Shown here: positions 17,567 to 26,078 of the stretch, one piece after another
Position numbering within the stretch: the first letter of the stretch is position 1
Layout of the letters: each line of letters begins with the position of its first letter
Assembly: GCA_028291545.1 (NCBI GenBank)
Contig: JAQGHR010000072.1
Coordinates: forward strand, 186,001-250,000
Direction of reading: 5' to 3'
DNA: 64,000 nt
Source: Planctomycetota bacterium
GTDB lineage: Bacteria > Planctomycetota > Planctomycetia > Isosphaerales > Isosphaeraceae
The notes under the pieces: model-generated
What the model was told of the DNA's origin: nothing
What the model saw: only the letters and a program-made list of their open reading frames with translations
Databases searched by the model: none
Made by a program: the position numbers and the translations under genes

Positions 17567-19666
17567 ATGCCCCGATTCTCTGTGCGAGGCCCCAGGGGTT
17601 TCCTGGCCCTCGCGGCCGGCCTGATCGTCACGGCCGCCGTCGTCATGGTTCGAGCCGACGTTCAGACGACAAAGGAAGACCGCGACATCGTCCAGATGGT
17701 CTCCATCCTTCTCGAGAAGACGCATCTCGCCAAGCCAACGATCAACGACGAGATCTCCAAGCGCTGGGTCAAGAACACCATCAAGGCGTTCGACCCCCGC
17801 AAGCATTACTTCCTCAAGGCCGATGTCGACGAGTTTCACACCTACGACACGAAGCTCGATGAGACGATCGCCACGGGCGACCTGACCTTCGCCAGGCTGG
17901 TCATGGATCGGTTCCAGAAGCGCGCGGAAGAGCGATTCGCCGATACGGTGGAAATCCTCAAGCAGAAGCCCGATTTCACCATCGATGAAGCCATCGACAC
18001 CGATTCGGACAAGCTCGAATATCCGGCCACCGTCGAAGAGGCCCGCGAGCGCGTCCGCAAGCAGATCAAGTTCGAACTGCTCCGCAAGAAGCTCGCGAAG
18101 ATGTCCGAAGAGGAAGCCCTCAAGCAGGTCTCCATCGAGACGAGGGACCTCCACCGCGCCTATCGGCAGTACGATAACGTCGACCTTCTCGAGAAGTACC
18201 TGACGGGCCTGACCATGGCCATCGACCCCCACTCGTCCTACATGGGGGCCAAAGAGTTCGAGGATATGTTCAACCAGCGATTGCACAAGTCGCTGATCGG
18301 CATCGGTGCGCAGCTCGCGCCCGAGGACGGCTATCCGACCGTGCAGGAGATCGTTCCCGGTGCCGCCGCCGACAAAGACGGGCGCCTCCAGCCCGACGAC
18401 AAGATCATCGCCGTGGTCCTGGATGACGGGACGCGCGAATCGTTCGTCGAGAAGAAGCTCTCGGACGTCGTCCGCAAGATCCGCGGCGCGGCCGGCACGA
18501 AGGTCAAGTTGGTGGTCATTCCTGCAGATTCCAAGGAAGAGAAAATCTACGAATTGACCCGCCAGAAGGTCGAGTTGAACGCCGACAAGGCCAAGGGCAA
18601 GATCGTCGAGTTCAAGGCCGCCGATACGGGCAAGACACGCAAGTTCGGCATCATCAACGTGCCAGACTTCTATGGCGACTCCCAGGCGCTCAATCAGGGC
18701 GATCCGGACGCCGTCAGCGTGACGCGAGACTGCCGCAAGATCCTCGAAGGCTTCAAGAAAGACGGGGTCGAGGCCGTCATCATGGATGTCCGCTTCAACC
18801 CGGGCGGCCTGCTGGACGAAGCGATCAGCCTGTCCGGCCTGTTCATCGACAAGGGCCCGATCGTGCAGATCCGCGAAGGTCTGGGCGTGAAGCATCGGGA
18901 CGACGAGGATGAGGGGACCGCCTGGGATGGCCCGCTCGCCGTCGTGATCGATCACTATTGCGCCAGCGCCTCGGAAATCTTCGCGGGTGCGATCAAGGAC
19001 TACGGCCGGGGCCTGGTGGTCGGGGATTCTTCCTCATTCGGCAAGGGCTCAGTGCAAAACGTCGTCTCGCTGAACGAGCGGTTCCGCGTCAAGACGCCGC
19101 CCAACCTGGGCGCATTGAAGCTCACGATCCAGCAGTTCTACCTGCCGGACGGCGAGAGCACGCAGATCAAGGGGGTGACGCCACACTTGCACATCCCCTC
19201 GGTCAACGATTTCGTCGATTACGGCGAGTCTCGCTACGACACGGCCCTGAAGTTCGACAAGGTCGCGGCACTGCCGCACGACAAGTACAATCGTCTCCCG
19301 AACGACCTCCTGGAACGGATTCGCGAGAAGTCCGAGGTTCGCCGCAAGGCCAGCCCGAAATTCCAGGAGGAGGAGAAGTTCATCGCCAAGGCCGCCGACC
19401 GCAAGAAGAAGCACGAGATCACCCTCAACGAGAAGAAATTCCGTGAGGAGACCCGCGCCGACGACAAGGCCGACGATGCCAAGCCCAAGGCCAAGAAGGG
19501 CAAGAAGGCCGCGAAGAAGCCGGACTCCATCTGGGAGCCGGAATACTACAACGACGAGATCCTTGCCATCCTCAACGATTACGTGACGCTCGGCTCGCGA
19601 ATCCTCGTCGCGGAGCCCGTCAAGGCCACGGTCAACGCCGACGAGCGCCCTCCGGTTCGTCCGTGA
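17567..19666 (+). CDS. C-terminal processing (tail-specific) protease, S41 family
   Basis: This 699-residue periplasmic protease of the Prc/Tsp type has an N-terminal signal or anchor helix at about residues 11-29. An N-terminal helical domain containing DPHSSYMG follows, then a PDZ domain at about 230-320 (VQEIVPGAAADKDGRLQPDD). The S41 domain carries MDVRFNPGGLL, the Ser nucleophile in CASASEIFAG and the catalytic Lys in SSFGKGSVQ. A charged Lys-rich C-terminal region (about 580-670) resembles the C-terminal domain of Prc. The ATG at 17567 follows GGAAG and gives the signal helix. A promoter-like pair precedes it and a strong hairpin follows, so it is probably monocistronic. Confidence 0.93.
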   Translation: MPRFSVRGPRGFLALAAGLIVTAAVVMVRADVQTTKEDRDIVQMVSILLEKTHLAKPTINDEISKRWVKNTIKAFDPRKHYFLKADVDEFHTYDTKLDETIATGDLTFARLVMDRFQKRAEERFADTVEILKQKPDFTIDEAIDTDSDKLEYPATVEEARERVRKQIKFELLRKKLAKMSEEEALKQVSIETRDLHRAYRQYDNVDLLEKYLTGLTMAIDPHSSYMGAKEFEDMFNQRLHKSLIGIGAQLAPEDGYPTVQEIVPGAAADKDGRLQPDDKIIAVVLDDGTRESFVEKKLSDVVRKIRGAAGTKVKLVVIPADSKEEKIYELTRQKVELNADKAKGKIVEFKAADTGKTRKFGIINVPDFYGDSQALNQGDPDAVSVTRDCRKILEGFKKDGVEAVIMDVRFNPGGLLDEAISLSGLFIDKGPIVQIREGLGVKHRDDEDEGTAWDGPLAVVIDHYCASASEIFAGAIKDYGRGLVVGDSSSFGKGSVQNVVSLNERFRVKTPPNLGALKLTIQQFYLPDGESTQIKGVTPHLHIPSVNDFVDYGESRYDTALKFDKVAALPHDKYNRLPNDLLERIREKSEVRRKASPKFQEEEKFIAKAADRKKKHEITLNEKKFREETRADDKADDAKPKAKKGKKAAKKPDSIWEPEYYNDEILAILNDYVTLGSRILVAEPVKATVNADERPPVRP

Positions 19667-19690
19667 TGCCCGAGACGGTTCAGTGAACAG

Positions 19691-19731
19691 CACGGGGCGA
19701 GGCGGGATTTCTTTATCCCCCTCGCCCCGTG
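19691..19731 (+). terminator. long hairpin after the S41 protease gene
   Basis: An 11-12 bp GC-rich stem (CACGGGGCGAG with CTCGCCCCGTG) is extended inward by a second helix (GGGAT with ATCCC) around a TTCTTT loop, 25 bases after the stop codon. The following run is only weakly T-rich (GTTTATC). It is likely a terminator or 3'-end stabilising structure, and may work in both directions. Confidence 0.6.
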
Positions 19732-19810
19732 CCGTTTATCACGCCGGTACCGATCGAAGCTCGATCGAGGTTGCCGGGTAGCAGTTACCCAGGGCATCGC
19801 ATCGGGAGGA

Positions 19811-19880
19811 GTAGGTCCGACTTCAGTCGGTCCCACCCCCGATAGAATTCGTGGACAGGACCGACTGAAGACGGACCTAC
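19811..19880. repeat. 70-bp palindromic dispersed repeat, copy A
   Basis: Inverted arms of about 23 bp (GTAGGTCCGACTTCAGTCGG and its complement) flank a spacer of about 24 bases that ends GTGGACA. The element is exactly 70 bp, as are copies at 35621-35690 and 41009-41078. This copy lies between the ends of the convergent protease and RidA-like genes. The stretch just downstream (CCGCAATCC...CGGGG) also resembles sequence downstream of copy B, so the shared unit may be longer. Confidence 0.85.
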
Positions 19881-19941
19881 TGGAGCGGAGCGCGACGGCC
19901 GATCCGTCACCTCACCGCAATCCGTCCGGGGCCAAGGCCGG

Positions 19942-20367
19942 TTATCCCGCAGGCCGGATCACCGCGTCGGCTTCGATCTCGACGAGTGCGGCATCGTCGA
20001 TGAGCTTGGCGACCTCGACCATGGTCGTGGCCGGTCGGATCTCGCCGAAGATCGAGCCGTGGGCCTCGCCGACCTCGCGCCATCGCGAGATATCGGTCAC
20101 GAACATCCGTGTACGAATCACGTCGTCCTTCCGGCCGCCGAGCGACTCGACGGCGGCGAGGACGATCGTCAGGGCGCGGAGCGATTGCTCCTTCATACCC
20201 GGCGCGAACGATCCATCCGCCTCAAGACCGACACATCCGGTCACGGCGATGATCTCGCCGATCCGGACGGCGCGAGAGTAACCGATGATCGGCTCCCACG
20301 ACGAACCGGTCGAGGCCATCCGCCGGCCACCGCGCTCCGTGACCGTCACCTTGACATCCTGGCTCAT
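19942..20367 (-). CDS. RidA/YjgF-family protein lacking the catalytic arginine
   Basis: This 141-residue protein of the Rid (YjgF/YER057c/UK114) family has the fold signatures AVTGCVGLEADGSF, EQSLRALTIVLAAVES, TRMFVTDISRW and VEVAKLIDDAALVEIEADA. Archetypal RidA deaminates reactive enamine/imine intermediates with an Arg in PARxxVEV. Here the motif is PATTMVEV, with Thr114 at that place, so it probably belongs to a non-deaminase Rid subgroup. GAGGAAG lies upstream of the ATG at 20367; an internal ATG at 20319 is possible but shorter. It stands alone on the minus strand, back to back with the FKBP gene. Confidence 0.85.
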   Translation of the reverse strand: MSQDVKVTVTERGGRRMASTGSSWEPIIGYSRAVRIGEIIAVTGCVGLEADGSFAPGMKEQSLRALTIVLAAVESLGGRKDDVIRTRMFVTDISRWREVGEAHGSIFGEIRPATTMVEVAKLIDDAALVEIEADAVIRPAG

Positions 20368-20518
20368 GGTTCGTGGCTTCCTCGTGGTTCCCGCCGAACG
20401 CTCCAGGCACTCGGAGCGGCCGCGCATTGATCCCGCCGGGCCTCGACACGTAAGATGAGGCCGCGGCACGATTGCCGTGTCGTTTCGTCCGCCTATCTTA
20501 CTCGAAAGGACGCCCGTT

Positions 20519-20851
20519 GTGGCCGCGTCTCAAACCCAAATCGAAGAGGTCACGCCAGGCACCGGCCCTGCTGCCAAGGCGGGCGACACCGTCTCGGTCC
20601 ACTACGTGGGCACGCTCGTAGACGGAACCAAATTCGATAGCTCGCGTGATCGTGGCAAGCCCTTCTCGTTCTCCCTCGGTCGCGGCCAGGTAATTCAGGG
20701 CTGGGATGTCGGCGTCGCCGGCATGCAGGTCGGGAGTGTCCGTAAGCTCACGATCCCCCCCGAGGAAGGCTACGGCGCCCGAGGCGCGGGCGGTGTGATC
20801 CCGCCCAACGCCACACTTCTCTTCGAAGTCGAGCTGCTCGGCATCAAATGA
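20519..20851 (+). CDS. FKBP-type peptidyl-prolyl cis-trans isomerase
   Basis: This 110-residue single-domain FKBP catalyses proline cis-trans isomerisation in protein folding. Seen are [52 protein letters not shown] and [14 protein letters not shown], the standard active-site and hairpin segments. I take the GTG at 20519 as start because AAAGGA is 8 bases upstream and the length is then that of minimal FKBPs. It has no signal peptide, so it is cytoplasmic. The stop overlaps the start of the next gene (ATGA at 20848-20851). Confidence 0.92.
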   Translation: MAASQTQIEEVTPGTGPAAKAGDTVSVHYVGTLVDGTKFDSSRDRGKPFSFSLGRGQVIQGWDVGVAGMQVGSVRKLTIPPEEGYGARGAGGVIPPNATLLFEVELLGIK

Positions 20852-21288
20852 TCGAGGACGCGCTCCAGGAGATTGGCCGCGCCCTCGAAGCGCGTGCCGT
20901 TGGACTGTGGAGGTTCGCGGGCGAAGCCGAGGGCCTCGTTCAGGTCGCCTTCTGGCCGGCCCTCGATCTGCCTCCCGACGTGGCCGAAGGATTCGCCCAG
21001 GCCACGCGGCGGGTCGCGATGCGCGAGTCCGGTCTGGGCATCGTCCGGGCCGTGCTCGCGCGTCGCCCCTTTGTTTCGAGAGCGATGGAACTTCCGCCCG
21101 AATCCGGCTCCGGCCTCTGGCTCCGCCGATTCGGTGCCGATCGATCGGTCGCGGTACCGTTGATGGACGCGGGCCATGTGATCGGGGTCGCGTCCGTGGC
21201 GCTACCGACCGACTCGCTCCCGGAATCGACGATTGCCGACGCGATCGGATGCCTTCGAGCGTTCCTCCCGGAAAGAGGGCGACAGTGA
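20848..21288 (+). CDS. GAF-like domain protein
   Basis: This 146-residue soluble protein has the alternating helix/strand pattern of a GAF domain: an N-terminal helix ([22 protein letters not shown]), then [32 protein letters not shown] and a C-terminal helix. GAF domains bind small ligands such as cyclic nucleotides, but no ligand can be assigned. The gene starts inside the FKBP stop (ATGA) and ends in a GTGA overlap with the following lipoprotein gene. The three genes therefore form a translationally coupled unit. Confidence 0.6.
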   Translation: MIEDALQEIGRALEARAVGLWRFAGEAEGLVQVAFWPALDLPPDVAEGFAQATRRVAMRESGLGIVRAVLARRPFVSRAMELPPESGSGLWLRRFGADRSVAVPLMDAGHVIGVASVALPTDSLPESTIADAIGCLRAFLPERGRQ

Positions 21289-21740
21289 AGTTCCGTTTAC
21301 GCGCGAGGGGATATGGTCTCGTTCCTCCCCTGCTGCTGACACTCACCTCGTGTGACGGCATGCCTGCGACGAATGGACCGCCCGCTCCCGTCATTGGTGG
21401 GTTTGAGAATGTTCAGCCTTCGCACTTGATCGGCGAATACACGTGCTTCGCGACCGGTCGCGGCGGGGAGAAATTCTCCTGGAAACTCACGGAAGGACAG
21501 TTCGACTTCACGGAGAAAGCACGGCCGTTGCCGCAGGAGATGCTCGACGATCTCCTCGGCCCTGGCATTACCGCGACCGCAGTGACAGGGTCGTGGGCAC
21601 TTGCGGCAGGCGCTCTCACCGTCTCCCAGATCGAGGCCGATGGGAAGCCGGGCTTCCCCGCCGTCGTCCTCGAACCGTTCCGCACACCCGTCGTCCGCCT
21701 CAATTTCGGCAAAACGCAGTACGTGCTGGGTCCGAAATAA
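21285..21740 (+). CDS. small lipoprotein of unknown function
   Basis: This 151-residue protein starts at the GTG of the GTGA overlap (21285-21288), with GGAAAGAGGG just upstream. The N terminus is basic (KFRLRARG), followed by a hydrophobic stretch and a lipobox LTSC, so the mature protein should be a lipid-anchored exported lipoprotein. The mature part has no motif I recognise. It includes a segment like a small beta domain (GEYTCFATGRGGEKFSW, PVVRLNFGKTQYVLG). A low-complexity gap of about 230 bases separates it from the next gene. Confidence 0.65.
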   Translation: MKFRLRARGYGLVPPLLLTLTSCDGMPATNGPPAPVIGGFENVQPSHLIGEYTCFATGRGGEKFSWKLTEGQFDFTEKARPLPQEMLDDLLGPGITATAVTGSWALAAGALTVSQIEADGKPGFPAVVLEPFRTPVVRLNFGKTQYVLGPK

Positions 21741-21972
21741 TTGAAGCGGTTGACGCGGACGACGGGGAAACCGCGATTGGCATGTTGGAGAACGCAACGC
21801 TCGAGATCGGGGTCGCGATGCGGCCCCGATGACGATCGTTCGCGCCTGCGCGCGAATCTCATCGCCCTCGTCGTCGCGGGCTGGACGTGAGGACTGGCGA
21901 CCAGAACAATAGCATGGGTAACGAGGATGAATTGATCTCCCTTCGCGCGACCGGGAGCGACGTTTTTCGATC

Positions 21973-24900
21973 ATGGTGGCGGATTACTACGCGATGCTCG
22001 GCGTCGATCCCCGGTCGGACCGGGCGGCGATCGAGATGGCCCTATCCAAGGCCCAGCCAGTCTGGTCGGCGGGGACGCGCAACCCCAAGAACAAGCATAC
22101 GTTCCAGTCGTATCTCGATCAAATTCCCGCCATCCGCCAGGCACTCCTCGGCGATCCCTCCTCACGCCTCGCGTACGACGCGGAACTGGCCGCGGCGCGG
22201 CGTGCCGAGCGTGACAAGACGCTTGACGCCTTCCACAAGCGCGTCCGCCTCCGGGCCGCCAAGGGGGGACTGACCGTCTTGGACCGAAAACTCCTGCGGA
22301 CCGAGTCAATCCGACTCGGGGTCACTCCGGACGAGTTCGACCGGCTCCTCCAGCCCTATCCGCCCATGCCCGAAACGCCCGTGGAGATCGACGTACCCGA
22401 GCCTCCGGCCGACGTGATCGATCCGGCCACCCGGAGGCAAATTCGGATCGCACTGGAGCACTTGAGGCGGAGAGACCTATATGACGTCCTGGGCCTCGCG
22501 CGAGACGCTCCCATGGCCGAAATCGTCGCTCGCTCGGATGCCGAGCGGCAAAGGTGGATGCACAAGGCCCAGGTCACGGCCGAGAAGACAGCCTGGCTCG
22601 AAGCCATCTCCTATGCCCAGTCTCATCTGACCCATCCCGACTATCGGGCTCGGTACGATCGGACACTCCAGGCCGAGACCGAGGATGCCTTGATCGAGTC
22701 GATTTCCTTCGCGATCCAGGGGACCGCGACGCTTTCCGGGTCGACCCGCCAGTTCATCCGGGACGAAGCGGCCGCGACGGGAATCACGCCGGATCGTGCG
22801 GATCGACTGATCGACCGCGTCTGCCGGACGATGGGCGTTGCTCGCGACGGAGCGAGTCCGTCCTTTCGGGTCAACGGCCTGGTGCGCTACCTGCGATGCC
22901 GATCGTGTTCGGGGTTGACGGAATACGCGCTGGCGTCGCGGTCCTCGGACTCCGCAGTCTGCCAGCACTGTCGCGCCACCCTTCGCTGGTCGTGCCCGGT
23001 GTGCCAGCGCTCGCGATGGGTGGACGAGTCGCGATGTGCGTGCGGCTTCCCCCTGGAATATGTCGAGCCGCTCGTCCGCTACTTCGAGGCGGCCCAGCAT
23101 GCGCACCGGGCCCGGGATTTCGCGGCAGCTCTGGCGAATCTGCGCCGGGTCCAGGAATATGCACCGCGTCACATCGGGGCACGCAAAGGGATCGAGAAGA
23201 TCAAGGAGCGGTTGGCTCAGATCGATCACACCCGCACGATTTATGAGGCGGAGCGATCGCGACGGCACCTGATCGCGGCGCGCGGGGCCTTGGCCGCCTG
23301 GAGCCGGCTGGTCGACCCCTCGACGCCCGAGCTGAGGCAGGCATCCTCGGAAGTGGCCGAAACGATCCGGCAGGCGATGGCGCTGGTGGCCAAGGCGGAC
23401 ACCATCGAGACGACCGACCCCCAGGGGGCGCGGACGCTTTACAAGCAGGCTCTCTCAATTGCAGCCGACCTACCCGAGGCTCGCGAGGGCCTTCGCCTTT
23501 GCCCGCCGGAACCTCCCGCCGATCTGCTGGCGACGATCGTCAGCGATCGGGTCCGCCTGCGATGGACGGCTCCGCCGCTGGATGGCCTCGCCCCATTCAC
23601 ATATCGCATTCAGAGAAAACGGGGCGGAATCCCTCTTCATGCGGACGACGGCGTCGAGATCGGCGAGGTGGACCGGACCGAATTCGAGGACACGACGGTG
23701 ACTCCGGGCGACACGGTGGGCTATGCCGTTTTCAGCCTTCGGGCCGGCGTCGCCTCGCTGACGGGTACGACCGCCGGCCCCGTCCCCATCCTTGCCGACG
23801 TGACGGACCTTCGGGTGGAACCTCGAAGCCGGGAGGTCTTGCTGTCCTGGTCCCCGCCGCCGAACTGCGTCGAGGTCCGCGTCGTCCGCAAGCTCCTCTC
23901 CGCTCCCATCGGACCGAACGACGGCACGCTGGTCGCTTCGCTCCGAGATCAGGCCCACGACCGGGGGCTCACCGACGACAAGGTCTATCATTACGGGGTT
24001 TTCACCCTCTATCGCACCGCCGACGGCCGCTTGATCTCCTCCCGGGGCGCCTATTCGTCGGCCATGCCGTCGGCTCCGGTTGCGACGGTGATCGAGCCGT
24101 CCTTGAGCCGGCACGGAGATGGCTCGATACGGATTTCGTGGGCCCCTCCCGCTCGGGGTGAAGTTCATGTGCTTCGATCGCTCCAGCCGCTGCCCTTCGC
24201 GGCGGCCCAGCGCGTTGAACGGGGGACGGTCGACGAGACCGGGGGCCACTGGCTGCTCCGGGCCGCCGACCATCAGGCGGTCGACCGTGATCCGCCGGAC
24301 GTGGACGTCCTCTTTTACACGCCGATGATCGCCTGGGGCGGGAGCCTGACGGTCGGAAAGAGCGTGATTGTGACGAACATTGCGGAACCACGCGACTTGC
24401 GAGCCGTCCGCATCAACAAGGCCGGCAAGGTCCTCCTCCGATGGCGATGGCCTTCGAGCTCTTCCCGGGTTCACGTGCTCTCCAAACCCGGAGGATTCCC
24501 CACCGGGCCGGATGACCCTTCGGCCACCGCCGTCACCGTGGATGCGGCGGACTATCGCCGAGCGGGTTCCCAGTCGTTGAATCTTCCCCCGACCGAGGCC
24601 GGACCCTGGCATGTGGCGGTGTTCGCGGCCGAGAAGCGAGGGGGCCGGGAGATTTCCTCGACAGGCCTGGAGCCGACGTCTCGAACCATCGTTCCGGGGC
24701 CGAACAGCGAGGTTTCCGTCTCGTACGACGTCCGGCCTCACGGTTTTTTCGGCCGGACCTGGTCAGTCGCCTTCCATACCGATCCGCCGGGCTCCGCGAT
24801 CCCGCCGACGGCCCTGGTCGGCCATCCTCGGACCGTGCCGCTCTCGGTGGATGACGGGGAGATCATCGCGCAATTCCCCGCCGCCCAGGACGGCGAGACC

Positions 24901-25029
24901 TTCCCGATCCGCACGAAGCTCAATCTACGCACCCACGGCCTCCGCATCTTTGCCGACCCCCAGGCGGATCCGGATGGGCTTCCTCCGATTCGGATTCACC
25001 ATCCCGAGGCGGAAGGGACCCGGGTTTAG
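21973..25029 (+). CDS. large multidomain protein: two degenerate J-domains, zinc ribbons, TPR-like region, FnIII-like repeats
   Basis: This is a 1018-residue soluble protein with no signal peptide. Residues 4-75 and 168-232 look like J-domains (DYYAMLGVDP ... LAYDAEL; DLYDVLGLARDAP ... ARYDRTL), but neither has HPD in the loop between helices II and III. Cysteine pairs C309/C312, C330/C333, C341/C344 and C355/C357 form two zinc-ribbon-like modules. A helical TPR-like region covers about 363-510 (YFEAAQHAHRARDFAAALANL). From about 515 to 890 come four beta-rich units of about 90 residues with FnIII features (VRLRWTAPP, VLLSWSPPPN, IRISWAPPARG, VLLRWRWP), and a further beta-rich tail ends the protein. 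The parts suggest a cytoplasmic scaffold or Hsp70-linked adaptor; no function is known to me. The ATG at 21973 gives the J-domain start. Confidence 0.8.
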   Translation: MVADYYAMLGVDPRSDRAAIEMALSKAQPVWSAGTRNPKNKHTFQSYLDQIPAIRQALLGDPSSRLAYDAELAAARRAERDKTLDAFHKRVRLRAAKGGLTVLDRKLLRTESIRLGVTPDEFDRLLQPYPPMPETPVEIDVPEPPADVIDPATRRQIRIALEHLRRRDLYDVLGLARDAPMAEIVARSDAERQRWMHKAQVTAEKTAWLEAISYAQSHLTHPDYRARYDRTLQAETEDALIESISFAIQGTATLSGSTRQFIRDEAAATGITPDRADRLIDRVCRTMGVARDGASPSFRVNGLVRYLRCRSCSGLTEYALASRSSDSAVCQHCRATLRWSCPVCQRSRWVDESRCACGFPLEYVEPLVRYFEAAQHAHRARDFAAALANLRRVQEYAPRHIGARKGIEKIKERLAQIDHTRTIYEAERSRRHLIAARGALAAWSRLVDPSTPELRQASSEVAETIRQAMALVAKADTIETTDPQGARTLYKQALSIAADLPEAREGLRLCPPEPPADLLATIVSDRVRLRWTAPPLDGLAPFTYRIQRKRGGIPLHADDGVEIGEVDRTEFEDTTVTPGDTVGYAVFSLRAGVASLTGTTAGPVPILADVTDLRVEPRSREVLLSWSPPPNCVEVRVVRKLLSAPIGPNDGTLVASLRDQAHDRGLTDDKVYHYGVFTLYRTADGRLISSRGAYSSAMPSAPVATVIEPSLSRHGDGSIRISWAPPARGEVHVLRSLQPLPFAAAQRVERGTVDETGGHWLLRAADHQAVDRDPPDVDVLFYTPMIAWGGSLTVGKSVIVTNIAEPRDLRAVRINKAGKVLLRWRWPSSSSRVHVLSKPGGFPTGPDDPSATAVTVDAADYRRAGSQSLNLPPTEAGPWHVAVFAAEKRGGREISSTGLEPTSRTIVPGPNSEVSVSYDVRPHGFFGRTWSVAFHTDPPGSAIPPTALVGHPRTVPLSVDDGEIIAQFPAAQDGETFPIRTKLNLRTHGLRIFADPQADPDGLPPIRIHHPEAEGTRV

Positions 25030-25141
25030 CGGCTCGCCCGGTCCCGAGATCCCGCGAGTGGTTCCTATCCATTACTCGCCGGCCCCATTCTGGTAGAATG
25101 AGCCGAGTCCGCGAACGCGATGTGCCTCCAGGATAGGATTG

Positions 25142-25885
25142 ATGAACCAGTACAACCTCGATGCCGACGACGTTTTCGTGAACCTGAACCTCACGACCGT
25201 GATGGACTTGCCTTCTGAGCGTGACACCGTCTTGCACTACTTTGAGCAGATGAAAAAGGCTTTTCCGGAGCTGCGGAACCTTCACACCCGCGAGGCGGGC
25301 GACCTCGTCCTGGAAGGCGATAAGGACCAGGGGCATTATCGCTGGCTCGCGCTGGAGTCGAGACGACTTTGCTCCGGACATGTGAATCCCGAGAGCCTCG
25401 CGGACGCGTACCGCCAGCACGAGATGGTTCTGGAGGTCACCCCGCACATGCTCAGCGTTAGCACGCTCGATTGCGAGGCGCTGGACGTCATGTACGGGTT
25501 TGATTTCAGCTACCAGGGCAATCACGATCAGATCGTCGCGGAGGCGCTCGGCCTGGGACCTTCGCTGGAGGGACTGCTGGAGGTCCCCGGCGGCCGAGTG
25601 CTTCACTTCGAGCCGTCGGTCACGCTCTCGCTCGATGAATCCTGCCGTTTGCAGTGTCGGCTCTCCATCGAGACTCGTACGAACGCGTTTCACGTTCGTA
25701 CCGGCGAATTCCCCGACGAGCAGATCAGCGTTTACTTCACCGTCCGCCAGCACTGGGGCTCCGGCGTCGAGCGGACGTTCCTGGAATCGTTCCGCCGCCA
25801 GTGCGAGATCGGCGAGGAAATCGTCCAGGAAAAGATCATCCCCAAGATCGTCCGGCCCCTGGCGATGGCCATCGCGTCGAGGTGA
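25142..25885 (+). CDS. conserved-looking hypothetical protein (247 aa)
   Basis: This soluble protein has no signal peptide, no membrane segment and no motif I can name. It opens with NQYNLDADDVFVNLNLTTVMD, has a central alpha/beta region with FDFSYQGNHDQIVAEAL, and a late part rich in strands (RLQCRLSIETRT, EQISVYFTVRQHW) ending in a long helix. The layout is that of a two-half alpha/beta protein. The ATG at 25142 follows AGGATAGGA; a TTG at 25139 adjoins it. It lies 112 bases after the J/zinc-ribbon/FnIII gene on the same strand, so a functional link is possible but unproven. Confidence 0.7.
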   Translation: MNQYNLDADDVFVNLNLTTVMDLPSERDTVLHYFEQMKKAFPELRNLHTREAGDLVLEGDKDQGHYRWLALESRRLCSGHVNPESLADAYRQHEMVLEVTPHMLSVSTLDCEALDVMYGFDFSYQGNHDQIVAEALGLGPSLEGLLEVPGGRVLHFEPSVTLSLDESCRLQCRLSIETRTNAFHVRTGEFPDEQISVYFTVRQHWGSGVERTFLESFRRQCEIGEEIVQEKIIPKIVRPLAMAIASR

Positions 25886-25912
25886 TTCGAAGCACGAAGG
25901 CGAGGCCGCCAT

Positions 25913-25957
25913 GTACGGTGGGTGGCGCGTCGCGATGCGACGACTGACCCACCCTAC
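25913..25957. repeat. short palindromic repeat of the GTAGGGTGGGT type, copy 1
   Basis: GTACGGTGGGT and ACCCACCCTAC face each other across 23 bases that themselves contain CGTCGCGATGCGACG. It lies upstream of the aminotransferase; a related, larger element lies just downstream of that gene at 27354-27451. These are REP- or MITE-remnant-like sequences. Confidence 0.65.
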
Positions 25958-26078
25958 CAAAGACGCCGCGCTTACATGCGTAGCGATCCTCTCTGCGAGA
26001 CGATGGATCGCAGGCCCCAGCAGGCGTTATGATCGGCGGATCGTTTTTCATCGACCCACCGCGTGCGAGTCACGAAGC

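Noticed and set aside
17495-18955. 486-residue minus-strand frame opposite the S41 protease
   Set aside because: Shadow of a gene with complete protease motifs and its own promoter; also overlaps that promoter region.
22621-22670. HPD in THPDYRARYD as a J-domain catalytic motif
   Set aside because: It lies after helix III, where ordinary J-domains have DPxxRxxYD, not in the loop between helices II and III, so it is not the Hsp70-activating HPD.
25500-26078. N-terminal extension of the aminotransferase
   Set aside because: The frame is open but overlaps the preceding gene in another frame and a palindromic repeat; the enzyme fold starts at 26079.
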